Both the position numbers and the translations under genes were made by a program. A stretch of 64,000 nucleotides of DNA from Deltaproteobacteria bacterium (GTDB lineage: Bacteria; Myxococcota; Myxococcia; Myxococcales; SZAS-1): contig JAFEBB010000036.1 of assembly GCA_018266075.1 (NCBI GenBank), forward strand, positions 1 through 64,000, given 5' to 3'. The notes below the pieces were generated by a model that worked only from the letters and a program-made list of their open reading frames with translations, had not been told where the DNA came from and searched no databases. Shown here one piece after another: positions 23,912 to 33,376 of this stretch. The stretch's first letter is position 1, and the number at the start of each line of letters is the position of its first letter.

Positions 23912-26900
23912 GCGCGCTCCTCCGCCCAGGGCGCGCGCACGCCCCAGTCCTGGCGGTGGAGCAGCTCGGCCTCCCACGCGACGACGTTCGCCCAGCGCGC
24001 GCGCGACAGGTGCACACCGTTCGCGCCCTCGCCCATGCCGCGCACGAAGAGGTAGAGCCCGCCGCCGAAGCGCGCCTCGTACTCGGCCTCCGTCCGCAGG
24101 CCCAGCAACCGCACGAGCGCCAAGGTGTAGAGCCGTTCTTGAATCGCGTAGTGCTCGCCCACGTGCGCCGCGAGCAGCTCCGGCGCGTAGCCCGCGAGGT
24201 GATCCGTCTTCCAGTCGGCGAGGTAGGCCCGGCCCGCGTGCTCGAAGACCAGGTCGATGAAGCCCTTGATGCAGCCGCGCTCGATCGAGAAGCGCCCCTT
24301 CGCGCGTCCGAGGAGCGGATGGCTCGCCTCGGGGATCGGAAACAGGAACTCCACCTCGCGGAGCACCTGCGCGGCGCTGGCGATGCCGAGGAGGACGCTG
24401 CCGCCGGTGAGCGTGAGCGGCGTCCGCAGGGCGCGCCAGGCCAGGCGTCGCGCGGCAGGGACCTGGCGCTCCGCGAAGCCGTGCCGCGCGGCCGTGCGGC
24501 GAATCAGCCCCTCGACCACGTCGTCGTCGGCGAGCGCGTCCAGGCTCTGGGCCGCGGCCACCCGCGCGAGCGGCAGGTTCTCCAGCACCTCGTGCACGAA
24601 GACGCCCGTCTCCGCGCCCGGCGGCAGCTCGTCGGGACCGAGCGGCACGAACGGCGTCGCGAGATCGAGCTTGAAGAGCTCGTTCTCCTCTTCCTCGCGG
24701 CGGGCGCTGCGCGACGCGGCCATGCGCGAGTACGAGGTCACCAGGAAGCCCGCGTGTGTCTTGCGCAGCGCGTTCGGCCGCGGATCCGAATCCGGCTCCA
24801 CCGCCACCGGCGGCGACCAGGCGGGCAGCGGCTTCGCTTCGACCGGCTCTTCCCAGCTGCTGTGCACGCGCAGCGCCTCGCGCGCGAAGAGCTTGGCGTC
24901 GAGCCCGCCCGCGTAGAGCCGCGCCAGCCGATCGTTGAGCGGCCGATGGCTGCCCTTGAGCGCGACCTTGGGCACGAAGCTCGCGCCCGCGCGCGCGTCG
25001 GCCGCGAGCGGCTCGGCCCAGAACGGCACATAGAGCCGGGCCGCCGCACGCGTGAGCCCCACGTAGAGCAGCCGCTGGTCCTCTTCGAGGGCCTCGCGCT
25101 CCACCTGCGACTTCACGGCGCCCTCGAGCTTGCCCAGCCAGGCCAGGCGCTCCCCGCGATCGTGATATATCGAGACCCGTAGTCCCTGCGCGCCGAAGTC
25201 GGTGAAGCCGCCGGCGAGGAAGACCACCGGCGCCTCCAGGCCCTTGCTCTTGTGCAGGGTCATCACCTGCACCGCCTGCCCGTCCGACTCGAGCCGCTGG
25301 AGGTTTCCCTCCTGGCCCGGCGGCTCGCGCACCTCGCGCACCCAGCCGTCGAGCGTCCGGGCCAGGCCATCCAGCCCCTCGCGGACGCGGTGCGCCTCCT
25401 GCAGGAGCACCTCGAACAGGTGCTGGTAGTTGGTGAGCTCGCGCTCCGAAGGCGAGAGCAGCAGGAGGCGCCGCACCAGGCCGCTCTCGTCGAGGATGCG
25501 CGCGAAGAGCCGCTCGTAGTCGCGCGCGTCGGCGAGGGCCTTCCACGAAATCAGCCGCGCCATCCACGGGTGCTCGGGCGGCACGGCGTCGGCGCGCGCG
25601 ACGTCCGGCAGCTCGAGGGCGAAGAACGGCGTGAGCCACGCTTTGCGGCACGCCGAGAGATCGCCCGGCGAGGCAATCGCGCGCAGCAGGTCGAGGACGT
25701 GGAAGGCCTCGGGCGTCTGGAACAGGCCGTCCTGCTTGTAGAAGGCCACGGCCAGCCCGCGCGCGCGCAGGATGTGGCCCAGCTCGCGGGCCTCGCGATC
25801 CTTGCGGGTGAGCACGAAGACGTCGCCCGGGCCGAGCCGCCGACGCTCGTCGCCGTCGTGCAGATAGAGCCCGCGTCGATCATCGAGCAGCCGCTCCACC
25901 TCGTCGGCGATGCGGCGGCCGAGCGACTCCACCATCGACCGCGCGCGCAGCTCGCCGCGGCTCCAGAGGTGCCAGAGCGCCACCGGCGGCACCTCGGCGC
26001 CCTTCGCATCCCGCAGCGCGAGTGTGGTCTTTCCGCAGCGAACGGGGTGCTCGTAGCGGATGTCGCCGTCGAAGAACGGCGGCGTCGCGCGTTGATCGAG
26101 CACGGTGTTCACGGCGTCGATGAGCGGCTGGGTGGAGCGGAAGTTCTCCTCGAGCGGCACCGCGGGCCCGATGGTTCGGGTCGCGCGCACGTAGGTGTGC
26201 ACGTCGGCGCCGCGGAAGGCGTAGATGGCCTGCTTGGGATCGCCGATGAGATAGAGCCGGCTCGTGCTCGAGGCCGTCTGAAACAGCTCGCCCTGCGCCT
26301 GGTCGGTCTTGCGGAACGCGGTCTCGAAGATCTCCCACTGCACCGCGTCCGTGTCCTGGAACTCGTCGACGAGCGCGTAGCGATAGCGCGCGCGCAGGGC
26401 ATCGACGAGCGCCGGGCCGCCCGGTCCGCGCAGGGCGTCGCGCAGCAGGAGCAGCATGTCGTCGAAGTCGTACTGGCCCTGCTCGCGCTTGCGCTGCGCG
26501 AGCCGCTCGGTCACCGGCGGCAACAGGACCTGCACGGCCGCGGTGGCGAAGGGCGGCGCGGCGTCGACGAGCGCCTGGAGCGCTCGCCGGAAGGGCGAAT
26601 CTCCGAGGTTCTTGAGCAGCGGCTCGGCGCTGGCGTCGATCCAATTGCGGACCTCGACCAGGAGCGCAGGCGCATCGTTGCGGCCGCGCCAACCGTCGAC
26701 CTCCTGCTCGTAGTGCGCGACGCGCTTCCTCATCGCGCCCTTGGTGCTGTGGTGCACCGCCAGCGCCGCAATCTCCGCGTCGAGCCCCTTCGTGCCCGGC
26801 AGTGCGTCCACCGCGGCCAGGAATGCGGGCTCGTCCCAGATCGGCCGCAAGCCGCCGTGCAGCCCGGCCACGTCCTGGAGCGCCTTCTGCAGCTTGGCCG

Positions 26901-27432
26901 CGTCGCCTTCGTGCTCGAGCCAGGCCTGCACCCACGCGCGCTGCGTGGTCGCGAGCTCCGTACGCAGCACGTCGAGGAACGTGCGCTCGAATGCCTCGGC
27001 CGCGTCGACCTGGCTCTCCTCGAACAGCCGACCGCTCTCGAAGGCCTGCTCGCCGAGCGTCCGCTGGCAGAAGCCGTGAATGGTCGCGATGGTGGCGCCA
27101 TCGAGGCCGCCGAGCGCCGTCCGGAGCTTCTGGCGCGCGCGGTCGTCGATGGTCCAGCACGGCTTGCCCTCGACGTCTCTGCCATCCGCCTCGAGCGCGA
27201 GCAGCTCCCCCAGCTTCTGGCGGATGCGCGCGCGCAGCTCGCCCGCGGCCTTCTCCGTGAAGGTGACGACGAGGATCTGCTCGATGCGCGCGTCGCGCTC
27301 GAGGAGCAGATCGACGACCAGGCCCACGAGGGTGAAGGTCTTGCCCGTGCCGGCCGAGGCCTCGATCACCGCGTCGCGATCGCGGGGGATCCGCGCGAGG
27401 ACCTCGGGCTTCTGGAAACGGAAGACGCTCAT
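23908..27432 (-). CDS. recB: Exodeoxyribonuclease V beta subunit RecB
   Basis: 1174 residues. UvrD-type helicase with Walker A ASAGTGKT (25-32), YALVDEFQDTD (motif II), LYLIGDPKQAIYAFRGAD (motif III), and QVMTLHKSKGLEAPVV and LLYVGLTRAAARLYV later. The C-terminal nuclease keeps the catalytic pattern GFIDLVFE and YLADWKTD. It is the 3'-5' motor and nuclease of RecBCD. Overlaps recC by ATGA. Start 27432 is chosen because it places the helicase domain at the N-terminus; the longer frame is Arg-rich and lacks conservation. Confidence 0.95.
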   Translation of the reverse strand: MSVFRFQKPEVLARIPRDRDAVIEASAGTGKTFTLVGLVVDLLLERDARIEQILVVTFTEKAAGELRARIRQKLGELLALEADGRDVEGKPCWTIDDRARQKLRTALGGLDGATIATIHGFCQRTLGEQAFESGRLFEESQVDAAEAFERTFLDVLRTELATTQRAWVQAWLEHEGDAAKLQKALQDVAGLHGGLRPIWDEPAFLAAVDALPGTKGLDAEIAALAVHHSTKGAMRKRVAHYEQEVDGWRGRNDAPALLVEVRNWIDASAEPLLKNLGDSPFRRALQALVDAAPPFATAAVQVLLPPVTERLAQRKREQGQYDFDDMLLLLRDALRGPGGPALVDALRARYRYALVDEFQDTDAVQWEIFETAFRKTDQAQGELFQTASSTSRLYLIGDPKQAIYAFRGADVHTYVRATRTIGPAVPLEENFRSTQPLIDAVNTVLDQRATPPFFDGDIRYEHPVRCGKTTLALRDAKGAEVPPVALWHLWSRGELRARSMVESLGRRIADEVERLLDDRRGLYLHDGDERRRLGPGDVFVLTRKDREARELGHILRARGLAVAFYKQDGLFQTPEAFHVLDLLRAIASPGDLSACRKAWLTPFFALELPDVARADAVPPEHPWMARLISWKALADARDYERLFARILDESGLVRRLLLLSPSERELTNYQHLFEVLLQEAHRVREGLDGLARTLDGWVREVREPPGQEGNLQRLESDGQAVQVMTLHKSKGLEAPVVFLAGGFTDFGAQGLRVSIYHDRGERLAWLGKLEGAVKSQVEREALEEDQRLLYVGLTRAAARLYVPFWAEPLAADARAGASFVPKVALKGSHRPLNDRLARLYAGGLDAKLFAREALRVHSSWEEPVEAKPLPAWSPPVAVEPDSDPRPNALRKTHAGFLVTSYSRMAASRSARREEEENELFKLDLATPFVPLGPDELPPGAETGVFVHEVLENLPLARVAAAQSLDALADDDVVEGLIRRTAARHGFAERQVPAARRLAWRALRTPLTLTGGSVLLGIASAAQVLREVEFLFPIPEASHPLLGRAKGRFSIERGCIKGFIDLVFEHAGRAYLADWKTDHLAGYAPELLAAHVGEHYAIQERLYTLALVRLLGLRTEAEYEARFGGGLYLFVRGMGEGANGVHLSRARWANVVAWEAELLHRQDWGVRAPWAEERA

Positions 27433-30400
27433 CCCGCGCCCTCCAGCTTCAAGCGCTTCAAGTACGAGCCGAAGCGCCGCTGCACGATCTCGTTCGCGTC
27501 CTCGTCGGGGAGCGGCGAGCGATCCTGCCAATCGCGAATGGGGCCGAAGCTCGAGCTGCACGGCGCGTAGCCTTCGCAGAGCTTCTCCACCTCGGCGCCG
27601 ATGCTCCCGGCGTTGCGGTGCGCGGTGAACACGGCCTCGCAGGGCATCAAGTAGTCATGCCCGCCCGAGAGCAGATCCGACAGCAGCGCTGCGAGCTGGG
27701 CGCGCGCGTCCTTCTTGGAGATGGGCGCGAGCGGCACGATGTGAAACTTGCTCGGCTCGCCGCCGAAGATCGCCACGGTGATGTGCTCGCCCTCGTGAAC
27801 GCCCGCGGCCGCGAGCATGAGCTGCTCCAGGTACGCGCGCAGCCCGCGCCGAGCGATCTCGTCCTGCCACGACTTCGGCGCCTTCTTGTCGAGCAGCAGC
27901 ACGCTCGCCCAGGGCGAGTCCGAGAGCGGCCCCGCGCGACCGACGAGCTCGACTTCCACGGTCCGCGCGACGCCGTCCTTCCGAACTTCCACGGGGAGCA
28001 CCAGCGCCGGATGAAGCGCGTCGACGGCCTCGTGCTCCTCGGCGCCGCCGAAGCGATGCACGCGCAGCGGCGCGATCCCCACGCCCGACTCGTGCACCAG
28101 TTCGGCCCAGGTGTGCAGCACCGCTCGCTGACGCGCCTGCTCCACCTCGCCGAAGACGCCCGACGGCACCCGCCCCGCGTCTTGAAGGTGCGAGAGCTGC
28201 GCTTCATACGGCGCGTCCACCTCGCGCACGCCGCTCGCGGCGCCCGGCGGCGCATCGAGGAACGCGCGCTGCAGGAGCTGGGTCGCGAGCAGCCGCGGGG
28301 TGTGCAGGTGCTCGTCCTCGCGGTCCTGCATGTCCTCGAAGTCGGCGTCGTCGGCGAGGCGCAGGCCGTACTCCGCCCAGCCCTGCAGCGGGCACTCGAG
28401 GAAGTGCCGCAGCGCCGCGAGCGACACCCGAACCCGCTCGACGTGCTCCGCGGCCATCTCAGGGGGTGCCGCGAGCGCGAGCCGATTCGCGAGCGCATCC
28501 CAATCCTTCGGCTCCATCGCCTGACGCAGCCCACTCAGCGCCGGCAGCCGCCCTTCCCCATCGCGCGGAAGCGACGCGCGCAGCGCAGCGACGGCCTCCT
28601 CGCGCGCGGCCTCGGGCAATCGGATGCGCTTCGGATCCGCGCCCTCGTGGCGACGCAGCGGAATCTCGCGAAGTCGCGCTTGGCGACCGTCCTCACCGAG
28701 CGCGGCCATCTCCAGCAGCTCCAGCACCACCGACGACGGCTCGAGGTCTTCGCCGCTCACGGGGTTCCGCGCGACGTAGGAGAGCGTGAGCCGCTGCCGG
28801 GCGCAGAGCAGCGTCTCCAGGAACAGGTAGCGATCGCGCTCGCGCGGGCTGACGTCGCCGGGCTGGGGCTTGGCCGCGCGGAGATCGAGCGTGTCGCGGC
28901 GATCGACGCTGGGGAACTCGCCCTCACCCAGCCCGACCATGAAGATCGCCTTGAAGGGAATGGCGCGCATGGGCTGCGAGGTGGAGACGACCACGCCATC
29001 TGCGAGGTGCTGTCCGCGCCCGGTGCCCAGGCCCGCGAGCCGCGCCGTGGCCAGCTCGTGCACCACGCGATAGCCCACCGCGCGGCCGCCGAGCTCCAGC
29101 TCACCCAGCCGACGCAATTCGCCGAGCACGTGCGCCAGCTCGCGCTCCTCCTGCGGATTCGTGGCCACGAGGTGCGCTTGCACCTGCGCGCTCAAGAACG
29201 CCGCCCACTCGGGAAGCGTGAGCTCCTGCTTCCGGGCGAAGCGCGCGTCGGCGATGAGCGCGCGCACGGCCATGGCCAGCTGGGCCGCGGGACCTTGCAG
29301 ATCGCGGCCGAGCTCCTCGGGCAGATAGCGGGCGCCGTCGAGCTCGAGCGCGCGCCGGTCGCCGGAGCGTTCGCCGGTGAGGAACGCGCCCAGCGCCAGC
29401 CGACGCAGGCCCTGGTCCCAGTTGTAGTGATCGCCGTCGACGTATGTGCCCGCGTGATCGCTCTGGTCCGCGCCCCGGAGAATCTCCAGGCGCTCGCACC
29501 AGGCGACCCAAGCGTCGGCGTCGATGTTCGGATCGCGCGCGCGCGCCGACGGGTGCGTGAGCAGGTCGAGCAGCTCAGGCCGCGTGAACCCGCCGAGCGG
29601 CAGCGCGAGCAACAACTGCACGGCTTCCGCGAGCGAGCTGGTGCGTGCGAGCTCGAGATCGACCACGTTGTGCGGCAAGTCGTGGCAGGCGCGGAACGCG
29701 GCGGTGAGCTGGGCGAAGTACGTCTCGCGATCGCGCCCCGCGACGATCACCGCGATCTCGTTGAACCGCAGGTCCGGATCGCGTTCCACCAGCGACCAGA
29801 TCTCCTCGGCCACGGCCTCGGCTTCGCGACGCACGCTCGGCGCCTTCAGGACGCACAGGCTCTCGTCGTCCCTCGCGACCGGCCGCGGCGCGGGCGGCGC
29901 GGGCGCGCGCTCGAGGATCTCGCGCTGCAGCGAGCCGAGCAGCGTGTCCGGCAGCGAGTCGGTCTCGGGGAAGCGCTCGACAAAGTCGCACTCGGCGAGC
30001 GCGTTCAGCAGCCGGATGTTCTCGCGCCCGGGCTTGCCCCAGAGCCGCAGCGCGGCGTTCTCGCTCACGGCGAGGTTGAACGGGTCGTCCCCTTCGGGCA
30101 CGCGGCGGCCGCGCACGTCCTCCCAGAACTCGCGACACGGATTGAGCGCGTAGACGTGCAGCTCCGTCTGCTCGGCGAGCAGCGCGAACACCCGCTGGAA
30201 CGCGCGCGCCACGTACGACACCCCGAACACGTGCACGTGCTTCGGCAGCGCGAGCTTCCCCAGCGGCTGGTCGAGGAGCGTCCCGAGCTGCACGCGGCGA
30301 ATGCCGTCGTCCTTCTGGCGGCGCGCGAGCACGCCCTCGGATCCGAAGAGCTTCAGCCACAGCGCGCGCTGCCAACGCTCGGCGCCCGCGAGAGGCGTCT

Positions 30401-30881
30401 TCTGCAGGAGCATCCGCTCGGGCCACACGCGCAGCAGCTCCTCGCGCGAGAAGCCGTACTCCTCGAACAGCCGCCCCAGCCGATTCGCGAGCTGGACGCG
30501 CCGCAGATCCATCGCGTCATTCGACTCGCCCGCGGCGCGCAGGTACTCGCGCACCGGCGCCAGGTCCTTGCCCTTCAAGGCTGAGTCGTCGAGGAGCAGG
30601 CCCAGCAGATGGCCGCTGAGCGCGTCCGCGTCGAGCAGCTCCACGGGCCCGTCGCCCACCAGCAGCTCGGTCACGAAGCGCCGCAAGAGGTGCACGCTCA
30701 GGTTGGCCGCGATGCCCGTCTCGCGCGCGATGCCGAAGCGCACGAACGTCTCGACATTGCGGTTGTGCACCACCAGGTGCTGCGGCGCGAGCGGGCCTTC
30801 CTGCTCGCGATGGGCGTGAAGGTCCGCGATGAGCGCGTCGAGCAGCTTCTCCGTCTGGCTGGAGTAGACGAGGTGGAGCAT
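27429..30881 (-). CDS. recC: Exodeoxyribonuclease V gamma subunit RecC
   Basis: 1150 residues. It starts MLHLVYSSQTEKLLDAL and contains HVFGVSYVARAFQRVFALLAE, LPHNVVDLELARTSSL, and GLGEGEFPSVDRRDTLDL, all typical of RecC. RecC has a dead helicase fold that scans for Chi and splits the strands. First gene of recC-recB-recD. No other operon member is visible upstream within 48 bases; the next gene on that strand ends at 30930. Confidence 0.95.
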   Translation of the reverse strand: MLHLVYSSQTEKLLDALIADLHAHREQEGPLAPQHLVVHNRNVETFVRFGIARETGIAANLSVHLLRRFVTELLVGDGPVELLDADALSGHLLGLLLDDSALKGKDLAPVREYLRAAGESNDAMDLRRVQLANRLGRLFEEYGFSREELLRVWPERMLLQKTPLAGAERWQRALWLKLFGSEGVLARRQKDDGIRRVQLGTLLDQPLGKLALPKHVHVFGVSYVARAFQRVFALLAEQTELHVYALNPCREFWEDVRGRRVPEGDDPFNLAVSENAALRLWGKPGRENIRLLNALAECDFVERFPETDSLPDTLLGSLQREILERAPAPPAPRPVARDDESLCVLKAPSVRREAEAVAEEIWSLVERDPDLRFNEIAVIVAGRDRETYFAQLTAAFRACHDLPHNVVDLELARTSSLAEAVQLLLALPLGGFTRPELLDLLTHPSARARDPNIDADAWVAWCERLEILRGADQSDHAGTYVDGDHYNWDQGLRRLALGAFLTGERSGDRRALELDGARYLPEELGRDLQGPAAQLAMAVRALIADARFARKQELTLPEWAAFLSAQVQAHLVATNPQEERELAHVLGELRRLGELELGGRAVGYRVVHELATARLAGLGTGRGQHLADGVVVSTSQPMRAIPFKAIFMVGLGEGEFPSVDRRDTLDLRAAKPQPGDVSPRERDRYLFLETLLCARQRLTLSYVARNPVSGEDLEPSSVVLELLEMAALGEDGRQARLREIPLRRHEGADPKRIRLPEAAREEAVAALRASLPRDGEGRLPALSGLRQAMEPKDWDALANRLALAAPPEMAAEHVERVRVSLAALRHFLECPLQGWAEYGLRLADDADFEDMQDREDEHLHTPRLLATQLLQRAFLDAPPGAASGVREVDAPYEAQLSHLQDAGRVPSGVFGEVEQARQRAVLHTWAELVHESGVGIAPLRVHRFGGAEEHEAVDALHPALVLPVEVRKDGVARTVEVELVGRAGPLSDSPWASVLLLDKKAPKSWQDEIARRGLRAYLEQLMLAAAGVHEGEHITVAIFGGEPSKFHIVPLAPISKKDARAQLAALLSDLLSGGHDYLMPCEAVFTAHRNAGSIGAEVEKLCEGYAPCSSSFGPIRDWQDRSPLPDEDANEIVQRRFGSYLKRLKLEGAG

Positions 30882-30929
30882 GGACCGGCCCTCGTTCTAC
30901 CAGCCAGGGCCGACGCGTCGATGCGCCGT

Positions 30930-32216
30930 TCAAGCAGGCGGGCGGCGTCGATCGCGGCGCTCGGCCATCTCCGCGGCCACGGCCTGCTGGCGCTTCCACT
31001 GCCCGTAGAGCCGCCCCTGCGACGCCAGCCGGTCGAGCTTCTCGCGCGTGGCGTCGTCGACCTGGCCCGGCGGCGCGCGCTTGAAGGGCGTCCCCGGCAG
31101 CGGCATGAAGGTGTGGCCGTGCACCTTGGCGCCGATCTCGGCGAGCCGCTCCATCAGCGCGAGCGTGGCTTCGATGTCCGCCTGCTCCTCGCCCGGCAGC
31201 CCGAGGATGAAGTCGACATTGGGCAAGAAACCGCACTCGACGGAGATCCGCGCGGCCCGGACGATCGACTCCACGTCGTGCCCACGATGGCTCTGGGCGA
31301 GCACGCGCTCCGAGCCGCTCTGCCCGCCGATGATGAGGTTGTCGTTGTCGACCCACTTCTTCAGGACCGCCAGCGCTTCGGGCGTGACGTGCTCGGGTCG
31401 CAGCTCCGAGGGGAAGGTGCCGAAGTAGATGCGTCCTTCGGGTCCGATCGCCTCGCGACAGCGCGCGAGCAGCGCGTCGACGGCCTCGAGATTCGGCGTC
31501 TCGTCGGGCGAGCCATAGGACAGCGACGTGGGCGAGAGGAACCGCAGATCGCGCCGCCCGGTGGCACGGAGCTTCTTGGCCCAGCCGACGATGTTCTCGA
31601 TGGAGCGATGCCGGAAGCGCGCCTTGCTGACGAAGGGCGTCTGGCAGAACTTGCACGCGTAGATGCAGCCGCGGGTGATCTCGATGGCGCCGAACTTGTC
31701 GTGGCGCACGGCGAACGGCGGCCAGTCATCGAGCGTCGCCAGCTCGCCCTTGCCGTGCGAGCGCAGCGCGCCCTCCTCGAGCCGCGCGGTGCCGGGAACG
31801 CCGTGCCAGCTCTCGCCCACGCGAAGGCGCCGCACGAGCTCGACGATGGTCTTCTCGCCTTCACCGACCGCGACGAGATCGAACCCGGCCTGCAGCGTCT
31901 CCAGCGGCTCGGCGGTGGCGTGCACGCCGCCCGCGATGCAGAGGACGTCGATGCCGGCGAGCTGCGCGCGGACCCAGGCGAGATCCGTGGCCGCCTCGGG
32001 GAAGCCGGGCGAGTAGAACGACCACGCGAGCACCACGCGCTCGCCGCGCGTCTGCGCCGCTCGAGCTGCCGCGACCATGCCTTCGCGATCGCGCGCGAAG
32101 TGCAGCCCGAGCTGGCCGGTGTCCTCCTCGCGCTCGAGCGCGCCGGCGAGCACCGTGAACGCGTACTTGCCTGGGAACCGATGCGACATCACCAGCGCGA
32201 CGCGAGGATCCGTCAT
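30930..32216 (-). CDS. B12-binding domain/radical SAM protein (TIGR04013-like)
   Basis: 428 residues. The N-terminal part (about 5-130) is a Rossmann-like B12-binding domain. A radical SAM domain follows with the iron-sulfur cluster motif CIYACKFC (Cys184, Cys188, Cys191). It also has IEITRG before the motif and GGQSGSERVL and NVDFILGLPGE afterward. Members of the archaeal MJ_1487-type family look similar; their reaction is unknown. The expected cobalamin-binding His motif DxHxxG is not evident, so B12 use is uncertain. The start overlaps the upstream DUF4286 gene by 4 bases (ATGA). Confidence 0.85.
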   Translation of the reverse strand: MTDPRVALVMSHRFPGKYAFTVLAGALEREEDTGQLGLHFARDREGMVAAARAAQTRGERVVLAWSFYSPGFPEAATDLAWVRAQLAGIDVLCIAGGVHATAEPLETLQAGFDLVAVGEGEKTIVELVRRLRVGESWHGVPGTARLEEGALRSHGKGELATLDDWPPFAVRHDKFGAIEITRGCIYACKFCQTPFVSKARFRHRSIENIVGWAKKLRATGRRDLRFLSPTSLSYGSPDETPNLEAVDALLARCREAIGPEGRIYFGTFPSELRPEHVTPEALAVLKKWVDNDNLIIGGQSGSERVLAQSHRGHDVESIVRAARISVECGFLPNVDFILGLPGEEQADIEATLALMERLAEIGAKVHGHTFMPLPGTPFKRAPPGQVDDATREKLDRLASQGRLYGQWKRQQAVAAEMAERRDRRRPPA

Positions 32217-32554
32217 TCGGAGAGCTCGCCGCGAATCGGATCTCCCGCCTCGACCAGGATCTGTCGGCTGATCCGCGTCGTCGCTCCGAAGCGCTCGGTG
32301 TGCTCCTGGCGGATCCGGCCGATGTGCGGTCCGTTGAGGTAGCCGTCGATCACCGCGCGGCTCTCGGCCTCGTAGAGGAGCGTCCAGCGGTGCCAGCCGT
32401 CGGGCGCGCGGGCCTCGTCGCGCAGGCGCCGCGCGCGCAGAAACCCGCCCAGCTTCACCACCTCGGGCACGTGGTGGCCAAACATCCACGGCTCCCACGC
32501 CGGCTCGGCCGCAGGGTCGATCTCGATGTGCACGACGTACAGCGCGTGGGCCAT
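32213..32554 (-). CDS. DUF4286 family protein
   Basis: 113 residues. The sequence YVVHIEIDPAAEPAWEPWMFGHHVPEVVKLGGF matches DUF4286, a ferredoxin-fold (dimeric alpha/beta barrel-like) family of unknown role. It overlaps the radical SAM gene, so both are co-transcribed and may be coupled in function. No catalytic residues are known. Confidence 0.8.
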   Translation of the reverse strand: MAHALYVVHIEIDPAAEPAWEPWMFGHHVPEVVKLGGFLRARRLRDEARAPDGWHRWTLLYEAESRAVIDGYLNGPHIGRIRQEHTERFGATTRISRQILVEAGDPIRGELSE

Positions 32555-32667
32555 GGCTTGAACTCTCGAGCGCCCACGGTTGTATCCCAGCGGAACTGCG
32601 CGCGCTCGTCGGGTTGGGACGGAAGCGGCCGGAAGCGGCCGGCGAGCGCGCGTTCACTCCGGCTTGC

Positions 32668-32687
32668 AAAAAAGCACGACCGTTCGT
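32668..32687. promoter_or_regulatory. Probable TetR operator upstream of the tetR gene
   Basis: AAAAAAGCACGACCGTTCGT. A near-identical 20-mer occurs at 33339-33358 before the hydrolase gene. The core CGACCGTTCG is a one-mismatch palindrome here. It overlaps the start of the TetR gene region (start 32699), suggesting autoregulation. Confidence 0.7.
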
Positions 32688-32698
32688 AATCTTCGTCC

Positions 32699-33295
32699 AT
32701 GGGCAAGGGCGCCGAGACGCGGGAGCGGATCGTCAAGAAGGCCATGGCCCTCGCCAGCCGCGACGGGCTGGCCGGGGTGACCATCGGCGCGCTCGCCTCG
32801 GAGACCCACCTCTCCAAGAGCGGGCTCTTCGCGCACTTCGGCTCGAAGGAAGAGCTGCAGCTCACCGTGCTCGACCAGACGGCCGCGGACTTCACCGAGA
32901 GCGTGCTCAAGCCGGCGCTCGCGTCGCCGCGCGGGGTGATGCGCCTCGCCGTCTTCTTCGACCGCTGGCTCGACTGGGCCCAGGACCGACGCTTCCCTGG
33001 CGGCTGCTTGATGATCGCCGCCTCGGCCGAGCTCGACGACCGGCCGGGTCCGCAGCGCGATCGGGTGGTCGCGCATCAGAAGGATCTCGTCGACAGCATC
33101 GCCCGCATGGCCCAGGGGGCCGTGGACGAAGGCCAGTTCCGCGCCGACCTCGACTGCAAGCAGTTCGCCCACGACGTGTACGCGCTCTACGTGGGCTACC
33201 ACCAGCTCCGCCGGCTGCTCCGGGATCGCAACGAGGGCGCGCGCGTGCGCGCCTCGTTCGACCGGCTGGTGGAGTGGGCCCGCCGCCGCGAGTGA
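32699..33295 (+). CDS. TetR family transcriptional regulator
   Basis: 198 residues. The N-terminal helix-turn-helix (about 8-55) has RERIVKKAMALASRDGLAGVTIGALASETHLSKSGLFAHFGSKEEL. The C-terminal ligand domain holds FFDRWLDWAQDRRFPGGC, seen in TetR subgroups controlling fatty acid and redox genes. The matching operator-like sequences before itself and before the hydrolase-thiolase operon indicate that it represses both. Ligand is probably an acyl-CoA or fatty acid, by context only. Confidence 0.93.
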   Translation: MGKGAETRERIVKKAMALASRDGLAGVTIGALASETHLSKSGLFAHFGSKEELQLTVLDQTAADFTESVLKPALASPRGVMRLAVFFDRWLDWAQDRRFPGGCLMIAASAELDDRPGPQRDRVVAHQKDLVDSIARMAQGAVDEGQFRADLDCKQFAHDVYALYVGYHQLRRLLRDRNEGARVRASFDRLVEWARRRE

Positions 33296-33338
33296 GCCGT
33301 TTCCACGCAGGACAAGAGGTGCGCCATGGTTTCACCAC

Positions 33339-33358
33339 AAAAAAGCACGAACGTTCGA
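33339..33358. promoter_or_regulatory. Probable TetR operator upstream of hydrolase-thiolase operon
   Basis: AAAAAAGCACGAACGTTCGA. The core CGAACGTTCG is a perfect 10-base palindrome. The site begins 44 bases after the tetR stop. Confidence 0.75.
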
Positions 33359-33376
33359 TCTTGGAGTCGCGGCGAC

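Noticed and set aside
25252-27570. A 772-residue open frame opposite recB
   Set aside because: RecB motifs on the minus strand are intact; the antisense frame is a codon-bias shadow.
32607-32650. GGAAGCGGCC tandem copies before tetR
   Set aside because: Only two copies in GC-rich sequence and far from the operator; probably chance.
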